A DNA stretch of 35,911 nucleotides from Gammaproteobacteria bacterium (GTDB lineage Bacteria > Pseudomonadota > Gammaproteobacteria > UBA6429 > Thiohalophilaceae). A program made the translations under genes and the position numbers. Location of the stretch: assembly GCA_026197095.1 (NCBI GenBank), contig JAPHTF010000201.1, positions 1-35,911 on the forward strand. Reading direction: 5' to 3'. Positions 1 through 8,086 of this stretch are shown here, piece by piece. The notes beneath the pieces are model-generated. The model did not search any database. It was not told where the DNA came from and worked only from the letters and a program-made list of their open reading frames with translations. Position 1 is the stretch's first letter. Each line of letters starts with the position of its first letter.

Positions 1-63
1 TAGCGGTTCATTAAGTGCAATGACAGGTTTTACATGGGCGACGTTTAGAGCATAAAATAAACT

Positions 64-894
64 ATGGAAATTGAATTCACAAAAATGCACGGCCTCGGCA
101 ATGACTTTGTTGTCATTGATGCAATAAATCAGGATATTGACCTGTCTGAGGAAGAGGTGCGTCTTATTGCAGATCGTCACTTTGGTATTGGTTGCGATCA
201 GTTGTTGTTAGTTGAAACAGCGGAGAGTGCTGATGTTGATTTTATCTACCGTATTTTTAATGCAGATGGTGGTGAAGTTGAGCAATGTGGCAATGGTGCA
301 CGCTGTTTTGCGGTATTTGTACGTGAAAAAGGCTTAACAGACAAAGATATCATTCGGGTAGAAACAGCATCAGGTGTCATTGAATTACATGTTCAGGTTG
401 ATGGACAGATCACTGTCAATATGGGTATTCCCGAATTTGATCCCTGGAATATTCCGTTTAATGCTGACACGCGCCTCAATGAATATTCACTGGATGTGAA
501 GGGTGAGGTAATACAAATTGGTGCGGTTTCCATGGGTAATCCACATGCCGTGACCATTGTAAAAAATGTGGATACGGCTGCGATTGATGAGCTTGGTGCG
601 GCTATTGAAAATCACTTGCTTTTCCCTAACCGGGTGAATGCCGGTTTTATGCAAATTATTGATGATGCGCATATCCGTTTGCGTGTCTATGAGCGTGGAG
701 CAGGAGAGACGCTGGCCTGTGGCACGGGTGCCTGTGCGGCAATGGTGATTGGTTACGTGCAAGGTTACTTAGCTGACAAGGTTCAGGTTGATTTACCGGG
801 TGGAAGTTTACAAATCAGCTGGCAAGGTGAGGCCTCGCCCGTTATGATGACAGGACCTGCAACCACTGTTTTTGAAGGCAAAATAACTCTATGA
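64..894 (+). CDS. dapF: diaminopimelate epimerase
   Basis: Cytoplasmic epimerase that converts LL- to meso-diaminopimelate, the last intermediate before lysine and a building block of peptidoglycan. The 276-residue product has the usual length and the family opening ([11 protein letters not shown] at residues 5-15). Both catalytic cysteines are present: Cys75 in EQCGNGARC and Cys219 in [11 protein letters not shown]. The two halves form the expected pseudo-symmetric fold around these motifs. The ATG at 64 fits the family N-terminus, although no strong ribosome binding site precedes it, so translation may be coupled to a gene upstream of the window. The stop overlaps the start of the DUF484 gene by 4 nt (ATGA), which indicates an operon with that gene and xerC. 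Confidence 0.97.
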   Translation: MEIEFTKMHGLGNDFVVIDAINQDIDLSEEEVRLIADRHFGIGCDQLLLVETAESADVDFIYRIFNADGGEVEQCGNGARCFAVFVREKGLTDKDIIRVETASGVIELHVQVDGQITVNMGIPEFDPWNIPFNADTRLNEYSLDVKGEVIQIGAVSMGNPHAVTIVKNVDTAAIDELGAAIENHLLFPNRVNAGFMQIIDDAHIRLRVYERGAGETLACGTGACAAMVIGYVQGYLADKVQVDLPGGSLQISWQGEASPVMMTGPATTVFEGKITL

Positions 895-1592
895 GTTCTC
901 AAGATCACAAAGCTGTCGACACTGAATTTGAACATAACATGGTGCGCTACTTGCGTGATCACCCGGCCTTTTTTGAAAAGCATCAGGATCTCCTGACGGA
1001 TATGTTATTGACTCACGAATCAGGCCCAGCGGTGTCATTAATTGAACGCCAGGTGCAGGTTTTACGTGAGCAAAAAGGTGAGCTCAAAAGAAAGCTGCAA
1101 AGTTTAATTAAAACCGCGCAAACGAATGAAAAATTAAATAACAATGTTAATGCACTTATTTTAGAGTTGCTGGATGCCTCTTCATTAAAAGATATTATTA
1201 GCGTTATTGAGCAACGTATGCGCGCGGACTTTGAAGCCGATGCCATTGTGGTAAAACTCCTGGCATCAGGCAATGAGATTTTAAAAGAACATGAAGAGTT
1301 AACCTCATGGCAACAACCTGCTTTAGTTATTGGTGAAAAAGTCATGACCGCAAGGCAACCTGTATGCGGTTCGTTTAATGCAGAACAAATGCAGGCGTTA
1401 TTTGATGATGCCGATATTCAATCAGCCGGTGTAGTGCCTTTAGTAACTGATAAAGACAGTAAAAATTGTTATGGCATTATAGCGATTGGTAGCTATGATT
1501 CTCAGCGCTTCCGTGCAGATATGGGCACGCTCTTTCTATCCTTACTTGGCCAGGTTTTAACCCGCATCCTTAAGCAACATCTGGAAGAATAA
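891..1592 (+). CDS. DUF484 family protein
   Basis: A 233-residue cytoplasmic protein of the DUF484 family, usually encoded between dapF and xerC in gammaproteobacteria. The N-terminal part (about residues 15-35) carries the typical [13 protein letters not shown] stretch. A helical, probably coiled-coil segment follows at about residues 55-85, and the C-terminal two thirds look like a GAF-type domain (about residues 90-230). Its biochemical role is not established. The start overlaps dapF by 4 nt and the stop lies 1 nt before xerC, so it is almost certainly co-transcribed and translationally coupled. The family call is firm; the function is unknown. Confidence 0.9.
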   Translation: MSSQDHKAVDTEFEHNMVRYLRDHPAFFEKHQDLLTDMLLTHESGPAVSLIERQVQVLREQKGELKRKLQSLIKTAQTNEKLNNNVNALILELLDASSLKDIISVIEQRMRADFEADAIVVKLLASGNEILKEHEELTSWQQPALVIGEKVMTARQPVCGSFNAEQMQALFDDADIQSAGVVPLVTDKDSKNCYGIIAIGSYDSQRFRADMGTLFLSLLGQVLTRILKQHLEE

Positions 1593-1593
1593 A

Positions 1594-2526
1594 ATGAAAA
1601 ATGCCGCAATGAAATGGATAGATTCATTTCTTGCCAAGTTACGTAATGAACGTAACTATTCTTCGCATACTTTAAAAAGTTATTCCCGCGATCTTCAGTC
1701 ACTTATCGCTTATTGTGACAAACACGATATCTCACAATGGACTGATATTGACGATCAAGTTATCCGTTCTCTCATTTCACAATGTCACCGGCAGGGTCTG
1801 GGTGGAGCAAGTTTGCAGAGAATGTTATCGACATTTCGATCATTTTTTAAATACTTGCTAGTCGAAAACCAGCTATTGAATAATCCCGCAAAAAATATTC
1901 AGGCACCCAAGACTGGGCGTAAGCTTCCTTCTACTTTAGACGTTGATAGTGTGGCGCGCTTGATTGAAATTAAAGGGGATGAAGCCGAAACGGTGAGAGA
2001 CCGCGCCATACTGGAGTTATTTTATTCATCTGGATTACGTTTGTCGGAGCTTTCATCTCTGGATCTTAATGATGGAAAAAAAAGTGTATCGGGTGTGATT
2101 CGTGTTACCGGTAAAGGGGATAAAGAACGTGAGTTGCCCGTGGGTAAAAAAGCCAGCGAAGCCATCAAGGTCTGGTTATCACGGCGGGCTGAATTAGCGA
2201 ATGAAAACGAACAGGCTTTGTTTGTCGGTAAACAAGGCAAGCGTATACATAACTCCGTTATCCAAAAACGACTGAAATATTGGGCGCAAAAGCAGGGCAT
2301 TGATATGAATGTTTTTCCGCATTTGCTTCGCCATTCTTTTGCCAGTCATATGCTGGAGTCCAGTGGTGACTTGCGTGCTGTGCAGGAATTATTAGGACAC
2401 GCCGATATATCAACCACCCAAATTTATACTCACCTGGATTTTCAACATTTAGCCAGAGTTTATGATGCGGCACATCCCAGGGCAAAATTAAGCGCTAAAG
2501 CGGGAGAGAAATTAGGCAAGAAATAA
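1594..2526 (+). CDS. xerC: tyrosine recombinase XerC
   Basis: Site-specific tyrosine recombinase that works with XerD at dif to resolve chromosome dimers. The product has 310 residues, close to the family norm. It contains an N-terminal SAM-like core-binding domain (about residues 5-95) and a C-terminal catalytic domain. The full catalytic set is visible: Arg149 (SSGLRLSEL), Lys174 (TGKGDKER), His243 and Arg246 (HLLRHSF), His269 (LLGHADIS) and nucleophile Tyr278 (TTQIYTH). The C-terminal DFQHLARVYDAAHPRAK matches XerC more closely than XerD. A second in-frame ATG at 1609 is a possible alternative start. It is the last gene of the dapF-DUF484-xerC operon. No clear terminator follows. Confidence 0.96.
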   Translation: MKNAAMKWIDSFLAKLRNERNYSSHTLKSYSRDLQSLIAYCDKHDISQWTDIDDQVIRSLISQCHRQGLGGASLQRMLSTFRSFFKYLLVENQLLNNPAKNIQAPKTGRKLPSTLDVDSVARLIEIKGDEAETVRDRAILELFYSSGLRLSELSSLDLNDGKKSVSGVIRVTGKGDKERELPVGKKASEAIKVWLSRRAELANENEQALFVGKQGKRIHNSVIQKRLKYWAQKQGIDMNVFPHLLRHSFASHMLESSGDLRAVQELLGHADISTTQIYTHLDFQHLARVYDAAHPRAKLSAKAGEKLGKK

Positions 2527-2577
2527 CAGCCATTTCGAGAAAGTATATAAAATAGGTGTTTTTTATACTGACGCGGT

Positions 2578-2632
2578 AATCTTATGAATATACCTTCTCG
2601 GTATAAGATTGCTTCGCCATAAAAAACATGGC
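2578..2632. other. dyad-symmetric intergenic DNA after xerC
   Basis: The gap after xerC holds short inverted repeats: AATCTTAT (2578-2585) with ATAAGATT (2603-2610), a nested TATACC (2589-2594) with GGTATA (2600-2605), and GCCAT (2616-2620) with ATGGC (2628-2632). No T-tract follows any of them, so they are not obvious intrinsic terminators. They may form RNA structure in the leader of the downstream small gene. Confidence 0.35.
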
Positions 2633-2691
2633 TCGCAACGACAGGGTTTAGTTAACCATGTATCCTGATTAAATAAGAACAGCTATTTTCC

Positions 2692-2699
2692 AGGGAGGG
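2692..2699 (+). promoter_or_regulatory. strong ribosome binding site
   Basis: AGGGAGGG lies 8 nt before the ATG at 2708. This purine-rich site is among the strongest in the window and supports translation of the otherwise unrecognised small gene that follows. Confidence 0.6.
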
Positions 2700-2707
2700 A
2701 AAATATC

Positions 2708-3013
2708 ATGAAATACTCACTGATCTTTATCTCATTTGTACTCGCTTCGGCATTTCATGTTGTATCAGCGAAAAGCCAAAAAGAAGTACGTATTGAGTCT
2801 GCTTCCCAATTCCAAAACTGGTGTAAACACCTTTCATATCATTATTTCAGGCAGAAACAACAACAGCCATACAACTGGGTTGCCTCCACTATTCGTCAGT
2901 TAAACGACTACCAGACCTCGGGTAGTTGGAAGATCAATAATGCCGAACGGACTATTTTTTGCCACATTCGCATCGGGAAAAAGGCAAAACAGACCAAAAT
3001 GCAAATCCGCTAA
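2708..3013 (+). CDS. small secreted protein of unknown function
   Basis: A 101-residue protein that I do not recognise. Residues 1-21 form a clear Sec signal peptide (hydrophobic core LIFISFVLASAF, AXA-like site VSA before Lys22), so the mature product of about 80 residues should be periplasmic. It has two cysteines, Cys39 (QNWCKH) and Cys85 (TIFCHI), that could form one disulfide. The mature part is basic, with a Lys/Arg-rich C-terminus. A strong ribosome binding site supports expression. It stands alone between xerC and the tetR promoter, with its own long upstream gap, so it is probably a separate transcription unit. No function is assigned. Confidence 0.7.
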   Translation: MKYSLIFISFVLASAFHVVSAKSQKEVRIESASQFQNWCKHLSYHYFRQKQQQPYNWVASTIRQLNDYQTSGSWKINNAERTIFCHIRIGKKAKQTKMQIR

Positions 3014-3058
3014 ATTTATAAGCATTTGTTTTATAAGTGATAATTGATCGATTTTTGC

Positions 3059-3094
3059 TGAATAATGAATATTTAATTGATTATTCATTATTCA
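3059..3094. promoter_or_regulatory. palindromic operator candidate for the TetR regulator
   Basis: A perfect 13-bp inverted repeat: arms at 3059-3071 (TGAATAATGAATA) and 3082-3094 (TATTCATTATTCA), separated by 10 nt. It overlaps the -35 box of the predicted tetR promoter and lies 56 nt upstream of the tetR ATG. Long dyads like this next to a tetR gene are typical autoregulatory operators; binding would block RNA polymerase. That TetR binds here is inferred. Confidence 0.65.
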
Positions 3095-3105
3095 TGGTCT
3101 ATAAA
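3077..3105 (+). promoter_or_regulatory. sigma70-type promoter of the tetR cassette
   Basis: TTGATT (3077-3082) and TATAAA (3100-3105) are separated by exactly 17 nt. The predicted transcription start is near 3112, giving a leader of about 38 nt before the ATG at 3150. The operator candidate covers the -35 element. Confidence 0.6.
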
Positions 3106-3149
3106 TACGACCTTACTTATCAAAATTACGTTAAATATGGAAAAAATTG

Positions 3150-3731
3150 ATGACAGAAGAAATTAGTACCCAAATTCTTGATGCGGCAGAAGCACGTTTT
3201 CGTACCTATGGCTTTGGTAAAACCACCATGGCTGAAATTGCTTCTGACATTGATATGTCGACAGCAAATCTATATCGCTATTTTGAGAATAAAATGGCGA
3301 TTGGTTCTGCCATGGCAGAGCGGTGTATTTGTGATAGAGAAACAATTTTAAAGGAGGTTGTGTCTCGTCAGGGTATTACAGAATCCACGCGACTAAAGAT
3401 TTTTGTTTTAGCCATGCTGAATTATGGACACAGCCAGGTTAGCAACGAACCAAAAATGTCCGAGTTAATTGATATCATCATTAAGAAACGAGCTGACATA
3501 GTACAACAACAAGTAAAAACAGATAATGAATTTATTAGCACAATCCTGCAACAGGGCTGTGACAGTGAAGAGTTTGCTATTGAGAACGTAGCTGAAATGG
3601 CCGGGTATGTTCAGGCCGCCATCGTAAAATTTTCCTCTCCTTTTTTTATTAATATGTTTCCCATTGAAGAATTGGAGCGACTCGCCAAAGGGGTGGTGTT
3701 ATTAATTTTGAATGGGTTAGTTAAAAAATAA
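3150..3731 (+). CDS. TetR/AcrR family transcriptional regulator
   Basis: A 193-residue one-component repressor. The N-terminal DNA-binding domain has the TetR helix-turn-helix signature at about residues 25-48 (TTMAEIASDIDMSTANLYRYF); the remainder is an all-helical ligand and dimerisation domain with low conservation. An upstream TTG at 3147 is in frame, but the ATG at 3150, with GGA at 3139-3141 as a spaced binding site, is the better start. The gene lies directly upstream of and on the same strand as the RND transporter, 50 nt apart, so it probably controls its own operon through the palindrome at 3059-3094. The ligand is unknown; by analogy it could be the transported compound or a related lipid. 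Confidence 0.92.
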   Translation: MTEEISTQILDAAEARFRTYGFGKTTMAEIASDIDMSTANLYRYFENKMAIGSAMAERCICDRETILKEVVSRQGITESTRLKIFVLAMLNYGHSQVSNEPKMSELIDIIIKKRADIVQQQVKTDNEFISTILQQGCDSEEFAIENVAEMAGYVQAAIVKFSSPFFINMFPIEELERLAKGVVLLILNGLVKK

Positions 3732-3781
3732 GAATAATTTTTATCCCGAGCCATTCCTGGTAAATTGAATAGGAGCATCAC

Positions 3782-6073
3782 ATGAAAGAGCTGGAAGAAA
3801 GTCTTGGACCATGGGTATTAAAATACCGTTGGTTAATTATCGTATTAACATTATTTTTGGTCTTTGGCGCGGCGAGTGGTGGTCGGTTCCTGGTATTTAA
3901 AGCAGATTACCGTGTTTTCTTTAGTGCTGATAATCCTCAGCTACAAGCCTTCGACAATTTAGAAAAAACATATAGTCACAATGACAATGTACTTTTTGTT
4001 TTGAGTCCTAAAGATGGAAATGTTTTCACGCGCGAAACTTTAAAGGTAATTGAAACCTTAACGGAAAAATCCTGGCAGATTCCGTATTCAACCCGAGTTG
4101 ATTCTATTTCAAATTTTCAACATACCTATGCAGAGGGAGATGATTTAATCGTTGAAGATTTAGTCAGTGATGCGGGCAACTTAAGTAATGCTGATTTAGA
4201 AAAAATTAAAAATATTGCGATAAATGAGCCGCTATTAAAGCAACGCCTAGTCTCTCCTAAAGGACATGTAACATCAGTATCAGCATTAATCACTTTACCT
4301 AACATTGACCAAACCAAAGAAGTCCCCGAAGTGATGAATCATGCACGAAACTTAGCAGAAGAGATTCGTGTCTTAGCACCAAATATCGATGTACGTGTAT
4401 CTGGTATGGTACCCATGAATAATGCCTTTGCAGAAAGTGCACAGGGTGATATGCAAACCTTAGTCCCGATTAGTTTTGCTGTTATGTTTATTATGCTCTT
4501 ATTTTTGTTGAAAAGTTTTTCAACAACGTTTGGTACGATATTAGTGATCTTTTTATCTATCATGACGGGAATGGGATTAGGCGGCTATATTGGTTTCCCC
4601 TTAACCGGACCGTCAGTGTCATCAATGACCATAATATTAACCGTTGCGATTGCAAACTCAGTACATGTTTTAACAACACTTTTACATGGCATGCGAATGG
4701 GTAAAGAGAAAAACAATGCCATTATTGAAACGTTGCGTATTAACTTACAACCTGTTTTCCTTGCCAGCGCAACAACCATGATTGGTTTCTTAACCATGAA
4801 TTTTTCAGATGTTCCGCCATTTCAACACTTAGGTAATTTTGTTGCGATGGGTGTGGTTGCCTCATTTATTCTTTCAGTCACTTTTTTGCCTGCCCTCGTT
4901 TCAGTTTTACCCGTGCGAGTAAAAGTACAAGAGGAAGAGAGTGAGCCGGCGATGGTGAAGTTAGGTGATTTTGTTGTCAGCAAACAGAAGCCATTAATGT
5001 ATGGAATGGGTGCGCTCATTCTTGTTCTGGTTATGTTTGTTTCAAAAAATGAATTGAACGATGTGTTTGTCCATTACTTTGATGAAACAATTGAATTTAG
5101 GCAAGATTCAGATTATGTCGATAAAAATTTAACAGGACTATATATTGTCGATTATTCACTTGTGAGTAGTGAACCGGGTGGAATCAGTGCGCCTGAATAC
5201 TTAAATGAAGTTGAAAGCTTTGCAAACTGGTATCGCCAGCAGCCTGAAACACGTCATGTAAATATTTATACCGAGGTAATTAAGCGCCTTAATAAAAATA
5301 TGCATGGTGATGATAAAAGCTGGATGAAAATACCAGAAGAAAGAAATCTGGCCGCACAATATTTGCTTATGTATGAAATGTCATTACCGTATGGCCTGGA
5401 TTTAAACAATCAAATCAATATTGATAAATCAGCATTACGTATGACCGTTTCAATTAAAACAATGTCGAGTAATGAAATCCTTAGCCTGGAAAAACGTGCT
5501 GCCAAATGGATTACGGATAATGCTAAACATATAAAAGAAGCGAATGGATCAGGTCCAACAGTGATGTTCGCCAATATTGGACAGCGTAATATTAATAGCA
5601 TGCTGATTGGTACAACATTAGCCATGGTGCTTATATCTGCTATCTTAATTATAGCTTTCCGTTCAGTGAAAACAGGCTTAGTCAGTATGGTTCCAAACCT
5701 TGTTCCTGCCGCGATGGGCTTTGGACTATGGGGGATCTTTGTTGGTGAAGTTGGTTTAGGTTTGTCAGTGGTAACTACAATGACACTGGGTATTGTGGTT
5801 GACGATACCGTTCATTTTTTAAGTAAGTATCTTCGTGCCAAACGGGAATATGGTTATACCGCAGAAAATGCTGTTCGTTATGCCTTTACTCATGTTGGTC
5901 GTGCATTACTGACAACCTCAATCGTACTTGTGGCCGGCTTTATGGTGCTTGCCCAGTCACACTTTGCACTGAACTCAGGCATGGGTTTGTTAACAGCGAT
6001 AATTATTACATTCGCGTTACTGGCAGATTTCTTCTTCCTGCCACCACTATTAATGAAACTGGAGAAAAAATAA
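3782..6073 (+). CDS. RND superfamily transporter, MMPL type
   Basis: A 763-residue inner-membrane RND-superfamily exporter of the MMPL/HpnN-like group. There are two repeats, each with one membrane helix, a periplasmic loop of about 170-200 residues, then five helices. Helix 1 is near residues 17-37 and the second repeat starts near residue 405. The second half keeps an acidic proton-relay pair, Asp674-Asp675 in GIVVDDTVHF. The equivalent place in the first half reads AIANSVH, with Asn292 in place of an acid. AGGAGC at 3771-3776 is a good binding site. The stop overlaps the ATG of the LolA-like gene by 1 nt (TAATG), so the two are coupled. This type usually moves lipids or other hydrophobic molecules; it is not an AcrB-type drug pump, being shorter and lacking a visible adaptor gene. 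Confidence 0.9.
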   Translation: MKELEESLGPWVLKYRWLIIVLTLFLVFGAASGGRFLVFKADYRVFFSADNPQLQAFDNLEKTYSHNDNVLFVLSPKDGNVFTRETLKVIETLTEKSWQIPYSTRVDSISNFQHTYAEGDDLIVEDLVSDAGNLSNADLEKIKNIAINEPLLKQRLVSPKGHVTSVSALITLPNIDQTKEVPEVMNHARNLAEEIRVLAPNIDVRVSGMVPMNNAFAESAQGDMQTLVPISFAVMFIMLLFLLKSFSTTFGTILVIFLSIMTGMGLGGYIGFPLTGPSVSSMTIILTVAIANSVHVLTTLLHGMRMGKEKNNAIIETLRINLQPVFLASATTMIGFLTMNFSDVPPFQHLGNFVAMGVVASFILSVTFLPALVSVLPVRVKVQEEESEPAMVKLGDFVVSKQKPLMYGMGALILVLVMFVSKNELNDVFVHYFDETIEFRQDSDYVDKNLTGLYIVDYSLVSSEPGGISAPEYLNEVESFANWYRQQPETRHVNIYTEVIKRLNKNMHGDDKSWMKIPEERNLAAQYLLMYEMSLPYGLDLNNQINIDKSALRMTVSIKTMSSNEILSLEKRAAKWITDNAKHIKEANGSGPTVMFANIGQRNINSMLIGTTLAMVLISAILIIAFRSVKTGLVSMVPNLVPAAMGFGLWGIFVGEVGLGLSVVTTMTLGIVVDDTVHFLSKYLRAKREYGYTAENAVRYAFTHVGRALLTTSIVLVAGFMVLAQSHFALNSGMGLLTAIIITFALLADFFFLPPLLMKLEKK

Positions 6074-6852
6074 TGAAAGGAATAATTTTATTATCAGGCT
6101 TACTTGCTTTTAGCGGTGCAAGTTTTGCAGAAACAGCTGAAGAAAAAGGTCTGGCAATTGCAGTAGAAGCAGATAAACGTGATCAAGGTTGGGGCGATCA
6201 AGCCACAATATCGAAAATGATTTTGCGCAATAGTCAGGGTGCTGAAAGTACGCGTGAGATCAGAGGCAAAGCATTAGAAGTAGAAGGTGACGGAGATAAA
6301 TCACTAACAATTTTTGATACTCCGGCTGATGTCAAGGGAACGGCCTTTTTAAGTTTTACACATACCTTGGATGCTGATGAACAATGGTTATATTTACCTG
6401 CACTAAAACGGGTAAAACGAATTTCGTCATCAAATAAATCGGGTCCGTTTATGGGCAGTGAATTTGCTTATGAGGATATCTCTTCTCAGGAAGTGGCAAA
6501 ATATAAATACAGATTTATTAAAGACGATAAATTTAATGGCCGCGATGTTTTTGTTATTGAGCGTATCCCGCAGTATGTAAAATCAGGCTATACAAAACAA
6601 ATTACATGGTTAGACAAGGAAATGTATCAGCCACTTAAAATTGAATTTTATGATCGTAAAAAAAGTTTATTAAAAACATTAACGCAACATGATTATAAGA
6701 AACATGTGAATAAGTTCTGGCGTCCAGGTCGACTTGAGATGGTTAATCATCAAACCGGAAAAAGTACGACATTGATCTGGAAATCGTATAAGTTTAACAA
6801 TGGTTTTAGTAGTCGTGATTTTGATCGCAATAGTCTCAAGCGCGCACGTTAG
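6073..6852 (+). CDS. LolA-like outer membrane lipoprotein-sorting family protein
   Basis: A 259-residue periplasmic protein with a Sec signal peptide (residues 1-19, SFA before Glu20) and no lipobox cysteine. The mature part matches the family annotated as outer membrane lipoprotein-sorting protein (LolA-like fold, PF17131 as I recall it). The hallmark segment at about residues 100-135 reads DEQWLYLPALKRVKRISS, then NKSGPFMGSEFAYEDIS. Proteins of this fold form an open half-barrel that carries acyl chains or other hydrophobic cargo. Genes of this family commonly follow an MMPL-type RND gene, as here with a 1-nt overlap, so it probably accepts the cargo of the transporter. It is unlikely to be the housekeeping LolA, which is shorter and not linked to RND genes. 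Confidence 0.85.
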   Translation: MKGIILLSGLLAFSGASFAETAEEKGLAIAVEADKRDQGWGDQATISKMILRNSQGAESTREIRGKALEVEGDGDKSLTIFDTPADVKGTAFLSFTHTLDADEQWLYLPALKRVKRISSSNKSGPFMGSEFAYEDISSQEVAKYKYRFIKDDKFNGRDVFVIERIPQYVKSGYTKQITWLDKEMYQPLKIEFYDRKKSLLKTLTQHDYKKHVNKFWRPGRLEMVNHQTGKSTTLIWKSYKFNNGFSSRDFDRNSLKRAR

Positions 6853-6884
6853 AGTATTGATATTTTGATTTAGTGGAGTTGAAT

Positions 6885-8084
6885 ATGAGAAAGGGTTTTC
6901 TATCGCTATTCGTTGTTAGTTTAACTACGTTATGGATAAATATGTTGTCGGCAAGTGAATGGTCCGGTGACGTTTCATTTCAGGCACGTCACTTTAGCCA
7001 GGATGCATTATCTTCTTCACAGTTTAATCAATATGGTTCTGTTGCAATTAAAGCGCAGTGGTATCACGAATGGGATGATGGTAAACAACTCATGACATTT
7101 TCTCCTTTTACGCGTTGGGATCACCATGATAAAGAACGCACACATTCGGATATACGCGAATTAAGCTGGTTAAAAGTCTTTAATGCCTCTGAATTAAGAG
7201 TAGGTGTTCGTAAGGTTTTTTGGGGCGTGTCGGAGTCGCAACATCTTGTTGATGTTATAAACCAAACCGATTTAGTAGAAAGTATGGATGGTGAACAAAA
7301 GCTCGGCCAACCCATGATTAACTATGCAATGATTCAGGACTGGGGGACGGTAGATTTATTTATCCTGCCTTATTTTCGTGAACGCACATTTGCAGGCGTG
7401 AATGGACGATTACGCACTGCATTATATGTCGACACGACGAGTCCAATATACGAGTCTGGCGATAAACAAAATCATATTGATTATGCTGTGCGCTGGATAC
7501 ACAGTATCGGTGATTGGGATATTGGTTTAAGCCATTTTGATGGTACAAGTCGTGACCCTTTATTTGAAGCAGGGCTTGATGCGAGTGGTAACCCGGTGTT
7601 GAGGCCTGTGTATAATTTGATGCAACAAACGGGACTTGATTTACAGGCAACAAAGGGGGCATGGCTTTGGAAAGTCGAAGCGATTAATCGACATATTAAT
7701 AACGAGAGTTACTATGCTGCTACAGCAGGCTTTGAATATACCTTTAATGGTGTGTTCGAAAGTGCTTCTGATATTGGTTTGGTAGTGGAGTATTTATATG
7801 ATGATCGTAATAGCACTGCGACAACACCTTTTGAAGATGATTATATGCTTGGGTTGCGCTGGACTAAAAATGACGCGAAAGATACAACAGTACTCGTGGG
7901 TGTCATTGCGGATAGAGATGACAGCTCACGTTTATACAGTATTGAAGCGAGCCGACGCTTAGCTGAAGGCTGGAAATTAAATATCGAAGCACGTGTATTT
8001 AATGGAATTACCGATTCTAACAGCCCACTGTATTCATTACGTCAGGATGATTTTGTGCAGGTAGAAGTCGGATACTATTTTTAA
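6885..8084 (+). CDS. outer-membrane beta-barrel protein of the RND/LolA-like cassette
   Basis: A 399-residue predicted outer-membrane protein. The signal peptide spans residues 1-23 (LSA before Ser24). The rest alternates polar and aromatic residues in short strands, as in beta-barrels, and the chain ends in Val-Gly-Tyr-Tyr-Phe, a C-terminal aromatic signal for BAM-dependent insertion. The segment VGVRKVFWGVSESQHLVDVI is typical of barrels that accompany MMPL/LolA-like genes; it resembles the DUF1302 group, but I cannot confirm the family. An in-frame GTG at 6873 would add four residues, but GGAG at 6875-6878 is correctly spaced for the ATG at 6885. It is probably the outer-membrane component or entry/exit port for the cassette substrate. 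Confidence 0.8.
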   Translation: MRKGFLSLFVVSLTTLWINMLSASEWSGDVSFQARHFSQDALSSSQFNQYGSVAIKAQWYHEWDDGKQLMTFSPFTRWDHHDKERTHSDIRELSWLKVFNASELRVGVRKVFWGVSESQHLVDVINQTDLVESMDGEQKLGQPMINYAMIQDWGTVDLFILPYFRERTFAGVNGRLRTALYVDTTSPIYESGDKQNHIDYAVRWIHSIGDWDIGLSHFDGTSRDPLFEAGLDASGNPVLRPVYNLMQQTGLDLQATKGAWLWKVEAINRHINNESYYAATAGFEYTFNGVFESASDIGLVVEYLYDDRNSTATTPFEDDYMLGLRWTKNDAKDTTVLVGVIADRDDSSRLYSIEASRRLAEGWKLNIEARVFNGITDSNSPLYSLRQDDFVQVEVGYYF

Positions 8085-8086
8085 GC

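Noticed and set aside
2-55. Possible 3' end of a gene on the + strand before dapF (17 codons, then TAA).
   Set aside because: The residues do not match the end of LysA or another gene I would expect here, and the stretch is too short to judge.
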